Shown: positions 1 to 6,497, counted from the stretch's first letter. The stretch: DNA of 8,257 nucleotides from Candidatus Falkowiibacteriota bacterium (GCA_903839955.1 CAIMEI010000099.1:1-8257), one strand, 5' to 3'. Translations and numbers: made by a program. Notes: a model not told the origin generated them from the sequence alone.

Positions 1-374
1 TGAGTAGTCAGATTTCTATCCGCCTAGACTCGCCGATATATTTGTGGGTTATTTTCACCTGGCTGGCCGGTGGAACACTTTCCTCAGTTTCGGGAATAAT
101 CATGATTATCTCCGTCAGGTATACCGAGAAAGTTCCCTTGTTCTGCAAGGTTCTCAATTCCTGCTCGGCCATTATTTTTGTCTGCTCCTTGATTCTTGCA
201 ACTCTTTTGCCAACGAGCTTGCACGTGAACATTCCGCTGGGCCTATTGCTTAGTGTCATGCTTTTTTCGGCCATTGCTAGAATAACCGCCGAAGCCATCT
301 CTGCCCAAGAATTGGTTTCCGCCTTTCTTGCCACAATCACCGATGAAGACATTGCTAATAACTGGGAACAATAA
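1..374 (+). CDS. Small multi-helix membrane protein, family member A (5'-truncated by window edge)
   Basis: The frame is open from base 3, so the gene starts before the window; the TTG at 42 is internal and not the start. The visible 124 residues are strongly hydrophobic. There are about three membrane helices: one near bases 40-110, one near 165-215, and one near 225-290 running into a C-terminal segment RITAEAISAQEL (279-314). The tail is acidic and polar, ending at TAA 372-374. The gene is clearly paralogous to the one at 966-1421: TWLAGGTLSSVSGIIMII matches AWVIGSMLSVVSGIITLI, and RITAEAISAQEL matches RIMAEAISAWEF. I do not recognise a named family or function. A terminator follows directly, so it ends a transcription unit that begins upstream. 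The opposite-strand open frame over the same bases is rejected because the paralogy supports the plus strand. Confidence 0.8.
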   Translation, partial: SSQISIRLDSPIYLWVIFTWLAGGTLSSVSGIIMIISVRYTEKVPLFCKVLNSCSAIIFVCSLILATLLPTSLHVNIPLGLLLSVMLFSAIARITAEAISAQELVSAFLATITDEDIANNWEQ

Positions 375-394
375 AAAAACTTAATATCTCGAAC

Positions 395-422
395 AAAGAC
401 CTTCAAAAAGAAGGTCTTTTTT
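395..422 (+). terminator. Rho-independent terminator after membrane gene A
   Basis: A perfect 10-bp stem (AAAGACCTTC, 395-404, with GAAGGTCTTT, 410-419) encloses an AAAAA loop and runs into a six-T tract (417-422). It lies 21 bases after the stop of gene A and separates that gene from the promoter of the next two paralogues. Confidence 0.9.
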
Positions 423-469
423 AATAAAATTGGCTATTTTTAGCTAAATTATTGCCAGACGGTCATTTA

Positions 470-498
470 TTGACAACTTTAGTAAATAGTTGTAGTAT
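470..498 (+). promoter_or_regulatory. Sigma70-type promoter for the membrane gene pair B-C
   Basis: TTGACA at 470-475 is a perfect -35. A 17-base spacer leads to TAGTAT at 493-498, which matches four of six bases of the -10 consensus. The predicted start near 505 leaves a leader of about 40 AT-rich bases before the ATG at 544, with no Shine-Dalgarno sequence. It lies just after the terminator of gene A, as expected for a new transcription unit. Confidence 0.7.
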
Positions 499-543
499 TA
501 AAATGTTATTTAAATATTGTTGTTAATTAAAAAATAAATACTA

Positions 544-969
544 ATGAAAAAACAATTAAGAATATTATCAGGAATATTTGCCTTTTTGGTTTTTTTGCTT
601 TTAGCAGCCTTTGCCGAAAGAGGTAAACTAATTTTTGGTCTACCAGAGTTTTGTTACTTTTCTCCAATCACGGCCTTTTTGCTGTGGCTGGCGTTAGTGA
701 TGACCATTGTTTCCGCTCTATCTGAAATAATGGGTTTTGATAACGGAACGATTTTCTGCAATAGCACCTCCGTTGCTATTTACCTCTTGTTCGCTTACTT
801 GATTTTGAGTAGTGGCTTGAGATTTTCCTTGAGTTCTTGGAATGGTTTATTTATCGCGTTGCTGGCAGTTACGACTTTCGCCAAAGTTATTGCTGAAATA
901 ATTGGATTGTATGATTGGTTTTGTAGTCTCGTAGTTGTTAAAAAAAATCATCAAAAAACCATGTCATGA
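544..969 (+). CDS. Small four-helix membrane protein, divergent family member B
   Basis: This 141-residue protein has four predicted membrane helices, roughly at residues 7-24, 42-63, 76-92 and 101-122, and a short basic tail (KKNHQK). The segment TFAKVIAEIIGL (111-122) corresponds to RIMAEAISA in the gene that follows. A similar segment, TIVSALSEIMGF (54-65), ends helix 2, which suggests the protein is two copies of a two-helix unit. The ATG at 544 follows a promoter at 470-498. The stop overlaps the next start as ATGA (966-969), so the two are probably translationally coupled. Codons are strongly A/T-ending (TTT, TTA, ATA, AGA), unlike the C-ending codons of the CorA-like gene. No named family or function is recognised. 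It is the most divergent of the three paralogues. Confidence 0.8.
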   Translation: MKKQLRILSGIFAFLVFLLLAAFAERGKLIFGLPEFCYFSPITAFLLWLALVMTIVSALSEIMGFDNGTIFCNSTSVAIYLLFAYLILSSGLRFSLSSWNGLFIALLAVTTFAKVIAEIIGLYDWFCSLVVVKKNHQKTMS

Positions 970-1421
970 AAAAAATCGTCCTTAGGAATATGTCTTGGAT
1001 ATTTTCCTGCATATTCGTTGTCATAATTTTGCTTTTTAATAAGCAAAACGGCCAGTCCGTCAAAGGAGAAACGATAGATGAATTTACGTGGTACCTATTG
1101 ATCGCCTGGGTAATTGGTTCAATGTTATCAGTAGTGTCTGGCATCATTACTTTAATTATCGAAAGAGTTTCGACGCTTAGCAAGTTCTTTAATGCCTTTT
1201 CCGCCCTTTCCTTCACTATCTTTCTTATACTCACTTTTTTTACAAAAAGTGGCGAAAAGTCGTTGTTCGAAATTAGTTTTTTGGAATATGTCACATTATT
1301 TTTCTTCTTCGGCGCATCGCTCACTAGGATAATGGCGGAAGCAATCTCTGCCTGGGAATTTAGTTTCAGAATAGCCGCTGCCAGCTACCTGAAAGACATC
1401 TGGCAAAACGAAGAATATTAG
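966..1421 (+). CDS. Small four-helix membrane protein, family member C
   Basis: This 151-residue protein begins with a basic MKKIVLRN and has four predicted membrane helices, roughly at residues 10-25, 42-64, 73-93 and 105-130. A polar, charged loop of about 15 residues lies between helices 1 and 2. The signature segments are AWVIGSMLSVVSGIITLI (47-64) and RIMAEAISAWEF (121-132), both shared with gene A. The tail is amphipathic and ends KDIWQNEEY, resembling the IANNWEQ tail of gene A. The start overlaps the stop of gene B, making a two-gene operon that ends at a bidirectional terminator. The conserved Arg/Glu pair inside or at the edge of the last helix would be unusual in a purely structural helix and may be functional. 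No known family is recognised, so function is unknown. Confidence 0.85.
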   Translation: MKKIVLRNMSWIFSCIFVVIILLFNKQNGQSVKGETIDEFTWYLLIAWVIGSMLSVVSGIITLIIERVSTLSKFFNAFSALSFTIFLILTFFTKSGEKSLFEISFLEYVTLFFFFGASLTRIMAEAISAWEFSFRIAAASYLKDIWQNEEY

Positions 1422-1438
1422 TCTTAAAACAACAAAAT

Positions 1439-1470
1439 AAAAGCAGTTGCTATCACACAACTGCTTTTTT
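1439..1470. terminator. Bidirectional terminator between convergent genes
   Basis: A perfect 11-bp stem (AAAAGCAGTTG, 1439-1449, with CAACTGCTTTT, 1458-1468) encloses an 8-base loop. Six T's follow on the plus strand, and the flanking AACAAAATAAAA gives a U-rich tail on the minus strand. It serves gene C (plus, stop at 1421) and the M23 peptidase (minus, stop at 1492). Confidence 0.9.
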
Positions 1471-1491
1471 ATTTATCCAATATGTTTTAAT

Positions 1492-2712
1492 CTATGGCAA
1501 ATAGTCCAAAGGATTAACTGGGATGCCGTTCTTCCTGACCTCAAAGTGCAGGTGCGGACCCGTGGTGAAAGGCCCAGAACCAATGCCGCCGGGCATACCG
1601 CCGGTGCGGCCGATTACTTCACCTTGGGTGACATATTCATCGGCCTTCACGTTGACCGCCGATACATGACCGTAAACCGTGGACAAGTTATTGCCGTGAA
1701 TGATCATGATGTAGGCATAGGTGCCGTTACCGTCAAACTTGACGCGAGCCACGTAGCCGTCGGCCGCCGCGTGCAAAGGACTGCCTTGCGGCGCGCGGAT
1801 ATCAATTGCCGGGTGTTCGCCGATACTTTTGCGAAAAGGATAGTTCGGATCGTGGAAGTAAGTGGTGATAGTGTTTTTGGGCACCGGCCACTTCAAAGTG
1901 GTGTTAGGATTGAGAACCTTGTTGGCTTTGGCTAACTTTTCGCGCACGACTCTTTCCATGTTGGCGATATCGGCGGAAGCTGCGGCTTGTTCGCGCTTCA
2001 TCTCGGAAAGCAGCCGTTGGTAGGTCTGTTCTGAGCTTTTGCTCTCTTGCAAAAGATCCTGTTTGTCGGCTTGCTGGCTCGCCAAGCCATCTTTCTTGTC
2101 TTCCAGCTGCTGCTTGAGCGTCGCCAAATCGGCGTTCTTGGTCTGCAAATCTTGCTGATCAGCCACCAATTGCGTGCGGCTGTCCTTCAGCTCATCCAAA
2201 CTCTTAGTCACTTCGCCGCTGGTATCCTGCAGATATTTGGCTTGATCCAAGAATTCCGACAAAGAATCATTGGCTAAAAGAATCTCCAAAGTAGAAACTT
2301 GGTCCTGGCGATACATCAATTTCAAAAGCGAGGCCATGTGCTCCTTTTGCTTATCAATGGCGCGGCTCGCGTCTTCCAGGTCCAAGGTGGTTTTCTGGAT
2401 TTCCAATTCAGTTTCGTCGATCTTATTGCTAGTTTCGCTTAGATTCAGCTGGGTATTATCAATTTGGTTACCTAAAATATCTAACTGATTATTCAAACTG
2501 GATTGTTCGCTTTGTTTTTGCGAGATTAACTGCGCATAGGCTTTTTGCTTCTGCTGGATGGCCGCTATTTTGTCCTGCTGAGCTTTGATTTTGGCATTAA
2601 TGGCCGTTACTTCGGCATCATATTTTTCGCCCATGGCGAGCGGTGAAGAAAACAAAAAAGCGACGCCAAGAGTGACGAGGACAGCAATTTTAAAGCGGTT
2701 GGCATGGGGCAT
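1492..2712 (-). CDS. Secreted M23 family metallopeptidase with PcsB-type coiled coil (murein hydrolase)
   Basis: This 406-residue peptidoglycan hydrolase is predicted to be exported and to cut wall cross-links during growth or division. An N-terminal signal segment (residues 7-26, basic then hydrophobic, ending SSPLA) precedes a long Gln/Lys/Asp-rich coiled coil (about 30-265). That coiled coil includes the PcsB/EnvC-type hinge LMYRQDQVSTLEILLANDSL (132-151). The C-terminal LytM domain (about 275-406) keeps every catalytic position: H300 and D304 (HxxxD), H349, and H387-L-H389. It should therefore be an active zinc enzyme rather than a degenerate activator. A Gly/Pro-rich insert (about 371-385) lies just before HLHF, as I recall from Patescibacteria homologues. 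It has its own promoter at the end of gltX, no Shine-Dalgarno sequence, and ends at the shared terminator. No partner gene such as ftsE/ftsX is visible. Confidence 0.93.
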   Translation of the reverse strand: MPHANRFKIAVLVTLGVAFLFSSPLAMGEKYDAEVTAINAKIKAQQDKIAAIQQKQKAYAQLISQKQSEQSSLNNQLDILGNQIDNTQLNLSETSNKIDETELEIQKTTLDLEDASRAIDKQKEHMASLLKLMYRQDQVSTLEILLANDSLSEFLDQAKYLQDTSGEVTKSLDELKDSRTQLVADQQDLQTKNADLATLKQQLEDKKDGLASQQADKQDLLQESKSSEQTYQRLLSEMKREQAAASADIANMERVVREKLAKANKVLNPNTTLKWPVPKNTITTYFHDPNYPFRKSIGEHPAIDIRAPQGSPLHAAADGYVARVKFDGNGTYAYIMIIHGNNLSTVYGHVSAVNVKADEYVTQGEVIGRTGGMPGGIGSGPFTTGPHLHFEVRKNGIPVNPLDYLP

Positions 2713-2752
2713 AAAAAAGGCTGATAAACACTGGTAAATAATTTATACAACA

Positions 2753-2781
2753 ATTATAACATTTTTCTAAATTTTTGTAAA
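2753..2781 (-). promoter_or_regulatory. Extended -10 promoter of the M23 peptidase gene
   Basis: Read on the minus strand: TTTACA (2781-2776, five of six matches), a 17-base spacer, then TATAAT (2758-2753) preceded by TGT, an extended -10. The -35 and part of the spacer lie inside the last codons of gltX, whose stop is 2769-2767. Transcription should begin near 2746, giving a leader of about 34 bases. Confidence 0.8.
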
Positions 2782-4203
2782 TGCGATTTGCAGGCGGCGC
2801 AAGGCCTCTTCCCTTCCCAAAACCGCCGCAATCTCAAAAGGACTGGGACTATTTTTTTCACCCGACAAAGCCACGCGCAGGGGCCAGAGATAGTCGCCGT
2901 TTTTCTTGCTTTCAGCTTTCAGCCAGGCAAAAACAAGTTCTTCTAAGGACTCTTTTGACCAATGAATATCGGCCTTTTCCAAGATGACGGAAATTTCTCG
3001 CAAATTATTCAGACTTTCTTCAGGGCTCAAGCTTTTCCAGGCCAAAAGGCTGGGTTCGTAGTCCGGCAATTCAAAGAAGAAAGCGGAAAGGGCGCTGATA
3101 TCGGACAATTTCTTCATTCGATCCTTGGCTAAATTAGTCACGCCCAACAAAAATTCTTCCTGGTAATCTCCTGGCAAGTATTCGCGGCACAATTCCAGTA
3201 ATTCTTCGTCGCTTTTCTGGCGGAGATAATGGCTATTATAGAAATCCAATTTTTCCAAATCAAAAACTGCTGGGCTGGCGCCGAGGCCGACCACGGAAAA
3301 TTCTTTTTTGAGTTCTTCTAACGTGAAAAATTCTTGATCACTCTTGGGGTGCCAGCCGAGCAGGACGCAGAAATTGATAATCGCTTCTGACAAATATCCT
3401 TTGGCCAGATAATCTTCCACAAAAACATCGCCCTGGCGCTTCGATAATTTGCCGCCGCCTTTATTGAGAATGAGGGGTAAGTGAAAAAATTTCGGCGGCG
3501 TCCAACCGAAGGCTTGGTAAAGTAAAATATTTTTGGGAAAAGATGGAATCCACTCGTCGCCTCTCGTGACGTGGGAAATTTCCATTAGGTGGTCGTCGAC
3601 GATATTGGCGAATTGATAGGTCGGCACGCCGTCGGACTTCACGAGAACGTGATCGTCCAAATCTTCGGCTCGGAAAACTATTTCGCCGCGCAATTCATCA
3701 TGGACTTTCACTTCGCCGTCCAAAGGCATCTTCTGGCGAATGACGAATTTTTCACCGGCCGCCACGCGGATTTCTGATTCTTCTAGCGACAAGTCGCGGC
3801 AAGCGCGGTCGTAGCGCGGCGGCAATTTGTGCGCCTGCTGATTTTCCCGCATCGCTTCCAAACGCTCCGCACTGCAAAAACAGCGGTAGGCCTTCCCTTC
3901 TTTTATCAATTGATCAGACAAGTCGCGATAAATCGCCAGGCGCTCGCTCTGGATATAGGGACCGAAGTCACCGCCGATTTGCGGCCCTTCGTCAAAAACG
4001 ATGCCCATTTTGGCCATGATTTTGAGCAAGCTTTCCAGCGCACCTTCTACTTCTCTTTTTTGGTCCGTGTCTTCCAGACGCAAAATAAAATCGCCAGCCA
4101 GGCTTTTGGCTAGCAGATAGCCGAAAAGCGCCGTGCGCAGATTGCCGACGTGCAAAAAGCCAGTGGGTGAAGGGGCGAAACGAAATCTGATTTTTTTAGC
4201 CAT
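2767..4203 (-). CDS. gltX: Glutamyl-tRNA synthetase
   Basis: This cytoplasmic class I aminoacyl-tRNA synthetase charges tRNA-Glu with glutamate. The 478 residues match the usual bacterial length. The N-terminal Rossmann fold shows RFAPSPTGFLHVGN with the HIGH-type motif HVGN at 18-21, then LRLEDTD (41-47). The insertion domain carries C108, C110 and C135 with Y131, the spacing of the zinc site in many bacterial GluRS. The KMSKS-type motif is KLSKR (252-256) in GGGKLSKRQGD. The C-terminal helical anticodon-binding region is complete. The ATG lies 6 bases after the stop of the WecG-Nudix gene, with no Shine-Dalgarno sequence, so the two are probably cotranscribed. Whether it is discriminating or also charges tRNA-Gln cannot be judged here. 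Confidence 0.98.
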   Translation of the reverse strand: MAKKIRFRFAPSPTGFLHVGNLRTALFGYLLAKSLAGDFILRLEDTDQKREVEGALESLLKIMAKMGIVFDEGPQIGGDFGPYIQSERLAIYRDLSDQLIKEGKAYRCFCSAERLEAMRENQQAHKLPPRYDRACRDLSLEESEIRVAAGEKFVIRQKMPLDGEVKVHDELRGEIVFRAEDLDDHVLVKSDGVPTYQFANIVDDHLMEISHVTRGDEWIPSFPKNILLYQAFGWTPPKFFHLPLILNKGGGKLSKRQGDVFVEDYLAKGYLSEAIINFCVLLGWHPKSDQEFFTLEELKKEFSVVGLGASPAVFDLEKLDFYNSHYLRQKSDEELLELCREYLPGDYQEEFLLGVTNLAKDRMKKLSDISALSAFFFELPDYEPSLLAWKSLSPEESLNNLREISVILEKADIHWSKESLEELVFAWLKAESKKNGDYLWPLRVALSGEKNSPSPFEIAAVLGREEALRRLQIAFTKI

Positions 4204-4209
4204 ATATTT

Positions 4210-5403
4210 TTAGATTAATACTTTTTTAGCAAAGGCCACAAATTTTTCAGTCATCTCCCGGCGCGCCGGATGAACTTCTTGTGCCAGATTTTCCAAAGGA
4301 ACAAAGCGGTAAGCGGCGTGATCCCAGAAATTCAAACCGACTTCTTCCTGAGGATTGAGCATTTCCGCTATCAGGAAGGACTGCTTTTGACCCCGATAAT
4401 CATAGTGTTTTTCTGTTTTATTCACAATACCGCGATAGTCGCCTTTTTGGAAGCGGTATTTATAGGCATTCTTCAAAACGCCGCGCACTTTCACTTCTTT
4501 TACTTTTGTTTCTTCGCGCAGCTCTCTCAATCCGGCCTTGATAATCGGTTCGCCATCGGTGCCGCCCTGCGGCAATTGCCAGTGGCCGCGCGGTTCTTGG
4601 CGCTCCACAATCAAAACTTCCCAGCCGCCCTCACCCCGGCGCACTAGCATACAGGAAACGTTGGGGCGATAAACATGCGGCCGGACAAAACGCCACAAAA
4701 TAACTTCCCAGAAGAAAACCGCTGTTGCCCGCCAAATCCGCTTGATTCTTTTGGGTTGGCGCAACAAACGCCAGAACCATTCCAGGCCCAGGCGCTGAAA
4801 AATCTTCGGCGCGCGAATGGCTTTCTTGGTGAGAAAATCCAAAGCGCCGCCGATGCCAATTGCCAAATTGAGGCTCGGAATTTTTTGGATATTGTGATAA
4901 ATAACTTTTTCCTGGAAAGGAGCGCCGAAAGAACAAAGTAAAAGGCGCGGCGCAAAATTATTCAGTGAAGCTAGGATTTCTTCCGGCAGATGAATGGTCT
5001 TTTCGGTGTCCACAATTTGAAAACGTAATTTCGGCCATTTGGCCATCAGCATTTTTTGCAAATCGCTCGCGCTAGATAAACCGGCGTGCCAATTCAAAAT
5101 GCTGACCGGTAAATTTTCCCGCTCGACCTTGGCTAATAGTTCAGGCACTAAATCCGCCCCGGTAATACGCGGGATTTTCACTCCCGCCAAAAGGCCAGCC
5201 AAAACCAAACCAAAACCATCGGCCGGCGCTAAGTCGGATTTATTCAAAACATAAAAATATTCCTCATCATGATGAGAAGCCAAAATAATTTCCGGATTAA
5301 TGGTCACCAAATAGTGCTGGCCGGCCGCCAAAAAATCATCAATTTTTTTATTTAGCGCCGCTCGGTCAAAAGTGGAGACATTTGTTCCTAAAAGATTGAG
5401 CAT
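4210..5403 (-). CDS. WecG/TagA/CpsF-family glycosyltransferase fused to an RppH-like Nudix domain
   Basis: This is a 397-residue fusion. Residues 1-245 form a GT26 (WecG/TagA/CpsF) domain, a family that transfers N-acetylmannosamine-type sugars from UDP-sugar to an undecaprenyl-linked acceptor at the inner face of the membrane. Visible motifs are TINPE (34-38), PADGFG (60-65, containing the likely catalytic D62), PRITGADL (78-85) and FGAPFQEK (159-166). A basic, aromatic helix segment (about 206-243) resembles the membrane-binding C-terminal appendage of TagA. Residues 246-397 are a Nudix fold: GHWQLPQGG (273-281), then a Nudix box at 280-301 with E285, R293-E-L-R-E297-E298. The box is one residue shorter than the RppH form and has Lys in place of its last Gly. 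The gene is uninterrupted, divergent from the CorA-like gene, and lies 6 bases before gltX. Acceptor sugar and Nudix substrate are unknown. Confidence 0.9.
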   Translation of the reverse strand: MLNLLGTNVSTFDRAALNKKIDDFLAAGQHYLVTINPEIILASHHDEEYFYVLNKSDLAPADGFGLVLAGLLAGVKIPRITGADLVPELLAKVERENLPVSILNWHAGLSSASDLQKMLMAKWPKLRFQIVDTEKTIHLPEEILASLNNFAPRLLLCSFGAPFQEKVIYHNIQKIPSLNLAIGIGGALDFLTKKAIRAPKIFQRLGLEWFWRLLRQPKRIKRIWRATAVFFWEVILWRFVRPHVYRPNVSCMLVRRGEGGWEVLIVERQEPRGHWQLPQGGTDGEPIIKAGLRELREETKVKEVKVRGVLKNAYKYRFQKGDYRGIVNKTEKHYDYRGQKQSFLIAEMLNPQEEVGLNFWDHAAYRFVPLENLAQEVHPARREMTEKFVAFAKKVLI

Positions 5404-5429
5404 TTTTTATTTTGCTGATTTTTTCTTTA

Positions 5430-5438
5430 TGCTATAAT
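5430..5438 (+). promoter_or_regulatory. Extended -10 element for the CorA-like gene
   Basis: TGCTATAAT (5430-5438) is a perfect extended -10 hexamer with no convincing -35 upstream. It places the start near 5445 and gives a leader of about 27 bases to the ATG at 5472. It shares bases with the opposing -10 at 5437-5445. Confidence 0.65.
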
Positions 5439-5445
5439 AATAACA
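5437..5445 (-). promoter_or_regulatory. Extended -10 element for the WecG-Nudix/gltX operon
   Basis: Minus-strand TGTTATTAT (5445-5437) has the TG extension and five of six -10 matches. The corresponding -35 region is only a T-run (around 5465-5460), so this would be an extended -10 promoter. Transcription would begin near 5430, about 27 bases before the ATG at 5403. Confidence 0.55.
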
Positions 5446-5471
5446 TCCAATCTTATTATAAAAAAGCCCCC

Positions 5472-6434
5472 ATGTCCAATCATCAAAAAATTTCCAACAA
5501 AATCGAGGAATTGTCCATTGATAATCCCGACAGCCCTTTTGAATTGAAATGGATAAACGTCACCGGCGCCGACCAGCAAGAAATTGACTACCTCAAAAAG
5601 CGCTTCAACTTCAGCGCCCCGCACCTGCAAGCCTCCATTGCCACCGTCTTTTCCCAGCGACCGATGATCTACGAAGAAGACGGCTACCTCTTCATGATCC
5701 TGCACTTCCCCATCTTTCAAAACGAAAAAATCGTGCCGGCCGAAATTGAATTCTTCATCGGCCACGGCTATTTGATCACTGCGCACAACGACAACATCCC
5801 CGCCCTCGGCAAATTTTTCAATTACTGCAAAGAACAGCCGGGTTCTTTGATTTCCTACGAGAACGAATCTTCCGTCATGTTGCTCTATGAAATTTTGGAT
5901 CGCCTCATCAAAGATTGCTACCCTCTAATCGATCAAAACAGCATCAAAATTGACGAAGTGGAAGAACAGATCTTCACCCACACCCAAAAACAAACCGCCA
6001 GCGAAATTCTGTCCCTGAAGCGAAACATCATCAACCTGCGCAAGATTCTCCAGAATCACAAAAACATTCTCAAGCGCCTGACCGAAATGAGAAGCAGCAT
6101 CGTGGAGCGCGACCTCATCAAAAAACACTACGACAGCCTCGTGGATCATTCCAAGCGAATTTGGGAAATGCTCGACATCCAGAAAGACACCATCGATGCC
6201 CTGCACGACACCAATGAATCGATGGCGAACGCCAAGATGACCGCCGTCATGAAAACCCTGACGATGTTTTCGGTGGTTATTTTCCCGCTCACCCTGCTCG
6301 CCGCCCTCTTCGCCATGCGCACCGCCTACATGCCGCTCATTGACCACCCCTATGGTTTCTGGCTGATTATCGGCATCATGGCGATCATTACGGTCATCAT
6401 GCTTTTCATCTTCAAGCGGAAAAAGTGGATGTAA
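5472..6434 (+). CDS. CorA-like divalent metal ion channel with AMR in place of GMN
   Basis: This 320-residue inner-membrane protein belongs to the CorA Mg2+/Co2+ channel superfamily, which acts as a pentamer. A cytoplasmic alpha/beta domain (about 1-130: FELKWINVTG, RPMIYEEDGYLFMILHFP, GYLITAHND) leads into long stalk helices (about 131-262). Two C-terminal membrane helices follow (about 263-282 and 294-314) with a basic KRKKWM end. The inter-helix segment FAMRTAYMPLIDHPYGFW (280-297) aligns with the family's YGMNF-x-MP-x-WPYG region, but the GMN signature is AMR (281-283, bases 6312-6320). I chose ATG 5472 because it begins MSNHQKIS downstream of the extended -10; a longer in-frame reading from TTG 5412 would start upstream of that promoter. 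Codons are strongly C-ending. It has its own terminator. Transport of Mg2+ is likely by family but uncertain given the motif change. Confidence 0.9.
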   Translation: MSNHQKISNKIEELSIDNPDSPFELKWINVTGADQQEIDYLKKRFNFSAPHLQASIATVFSQRPMIYEEDGYLFMILHFPIFQNEKIVPAEIEFFIGHGYLITAHNDNIPALGKFFNYCKEQPGSLISYENESSVMLLYEILDRLIKDCYPLIDQNSIKIDEVEEQIFTHTQKQTASEILSLKRNIINLRKILQNHKNILKRLTEMRSSIVERDLIKKHYDSLVDHSKRIWEMLDIQKDTIDALHDTNESMANAKMTAVMKTLTMFSVVIFPLTLLAALFAMRTAYMPLIDHPYGFWLIIGIMAIITVIMLFIFKRKKWM

Positions 6435-6466
6435 AGCGCTTTATTATAAAAATCCAAAAAATACCA

Positions 6467-6497
6467 AAAAAACTCAGGAGCTAAGCCTGGGTTTTTT
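6467..6497 (+). terminator. Rho-independent terminator after the CorA-like gene
   Basis: CTCAGG (6473-6478) pairs with CCTGGG (6486-6491, one G-U) around a 7-base loop. The stem can extend through A6/T6 and ends in TTTTTT (6492-6497). The A-tract on the left could also give a U-tail on the minus strand. It lies about 30 bases after the stop at 6434. Confidence 0.85.

Noticed and set aside
8..406. Minus-strand open frame of 132 codons over membrane gene A
   Set aside because: It is the complement of a plus-strand gene whose protein is clearly paralogous to the gene at 966-1421. The frame also runs into the terminator hairpin at 395-422.
938..1324. Minus-strand open frame of 128 codons over membrane gene C
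   Set aside because: It lies inside the coding sequence of gene C, overlaps the B-C junction, and has no domain features of its own.
1447..1935. Plus-strand open frame of 162 codons opposite the M23 domain
   Set aside because: It starts inside the bidirectional terminator and is the shadow of the catalytic domain, whose motifs are intact on the minus strand.
5412..5471. N-terminal extension of the CorA-like protein from TTG 5412
   Set aside because: The extension would begin upstream of the extended -10 at 5430-5438, contains the promoter, and encodes no conserved sequence. ATG 5472 fits the family start and the predicted leader.
6433..6442. 10-base palindrome AAAGCGCTTT after the CorA-like stop codon
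   Set aside because: It is short and has no loop, and the convincing terminator lies about 30 bases further on. It is likely incidental.
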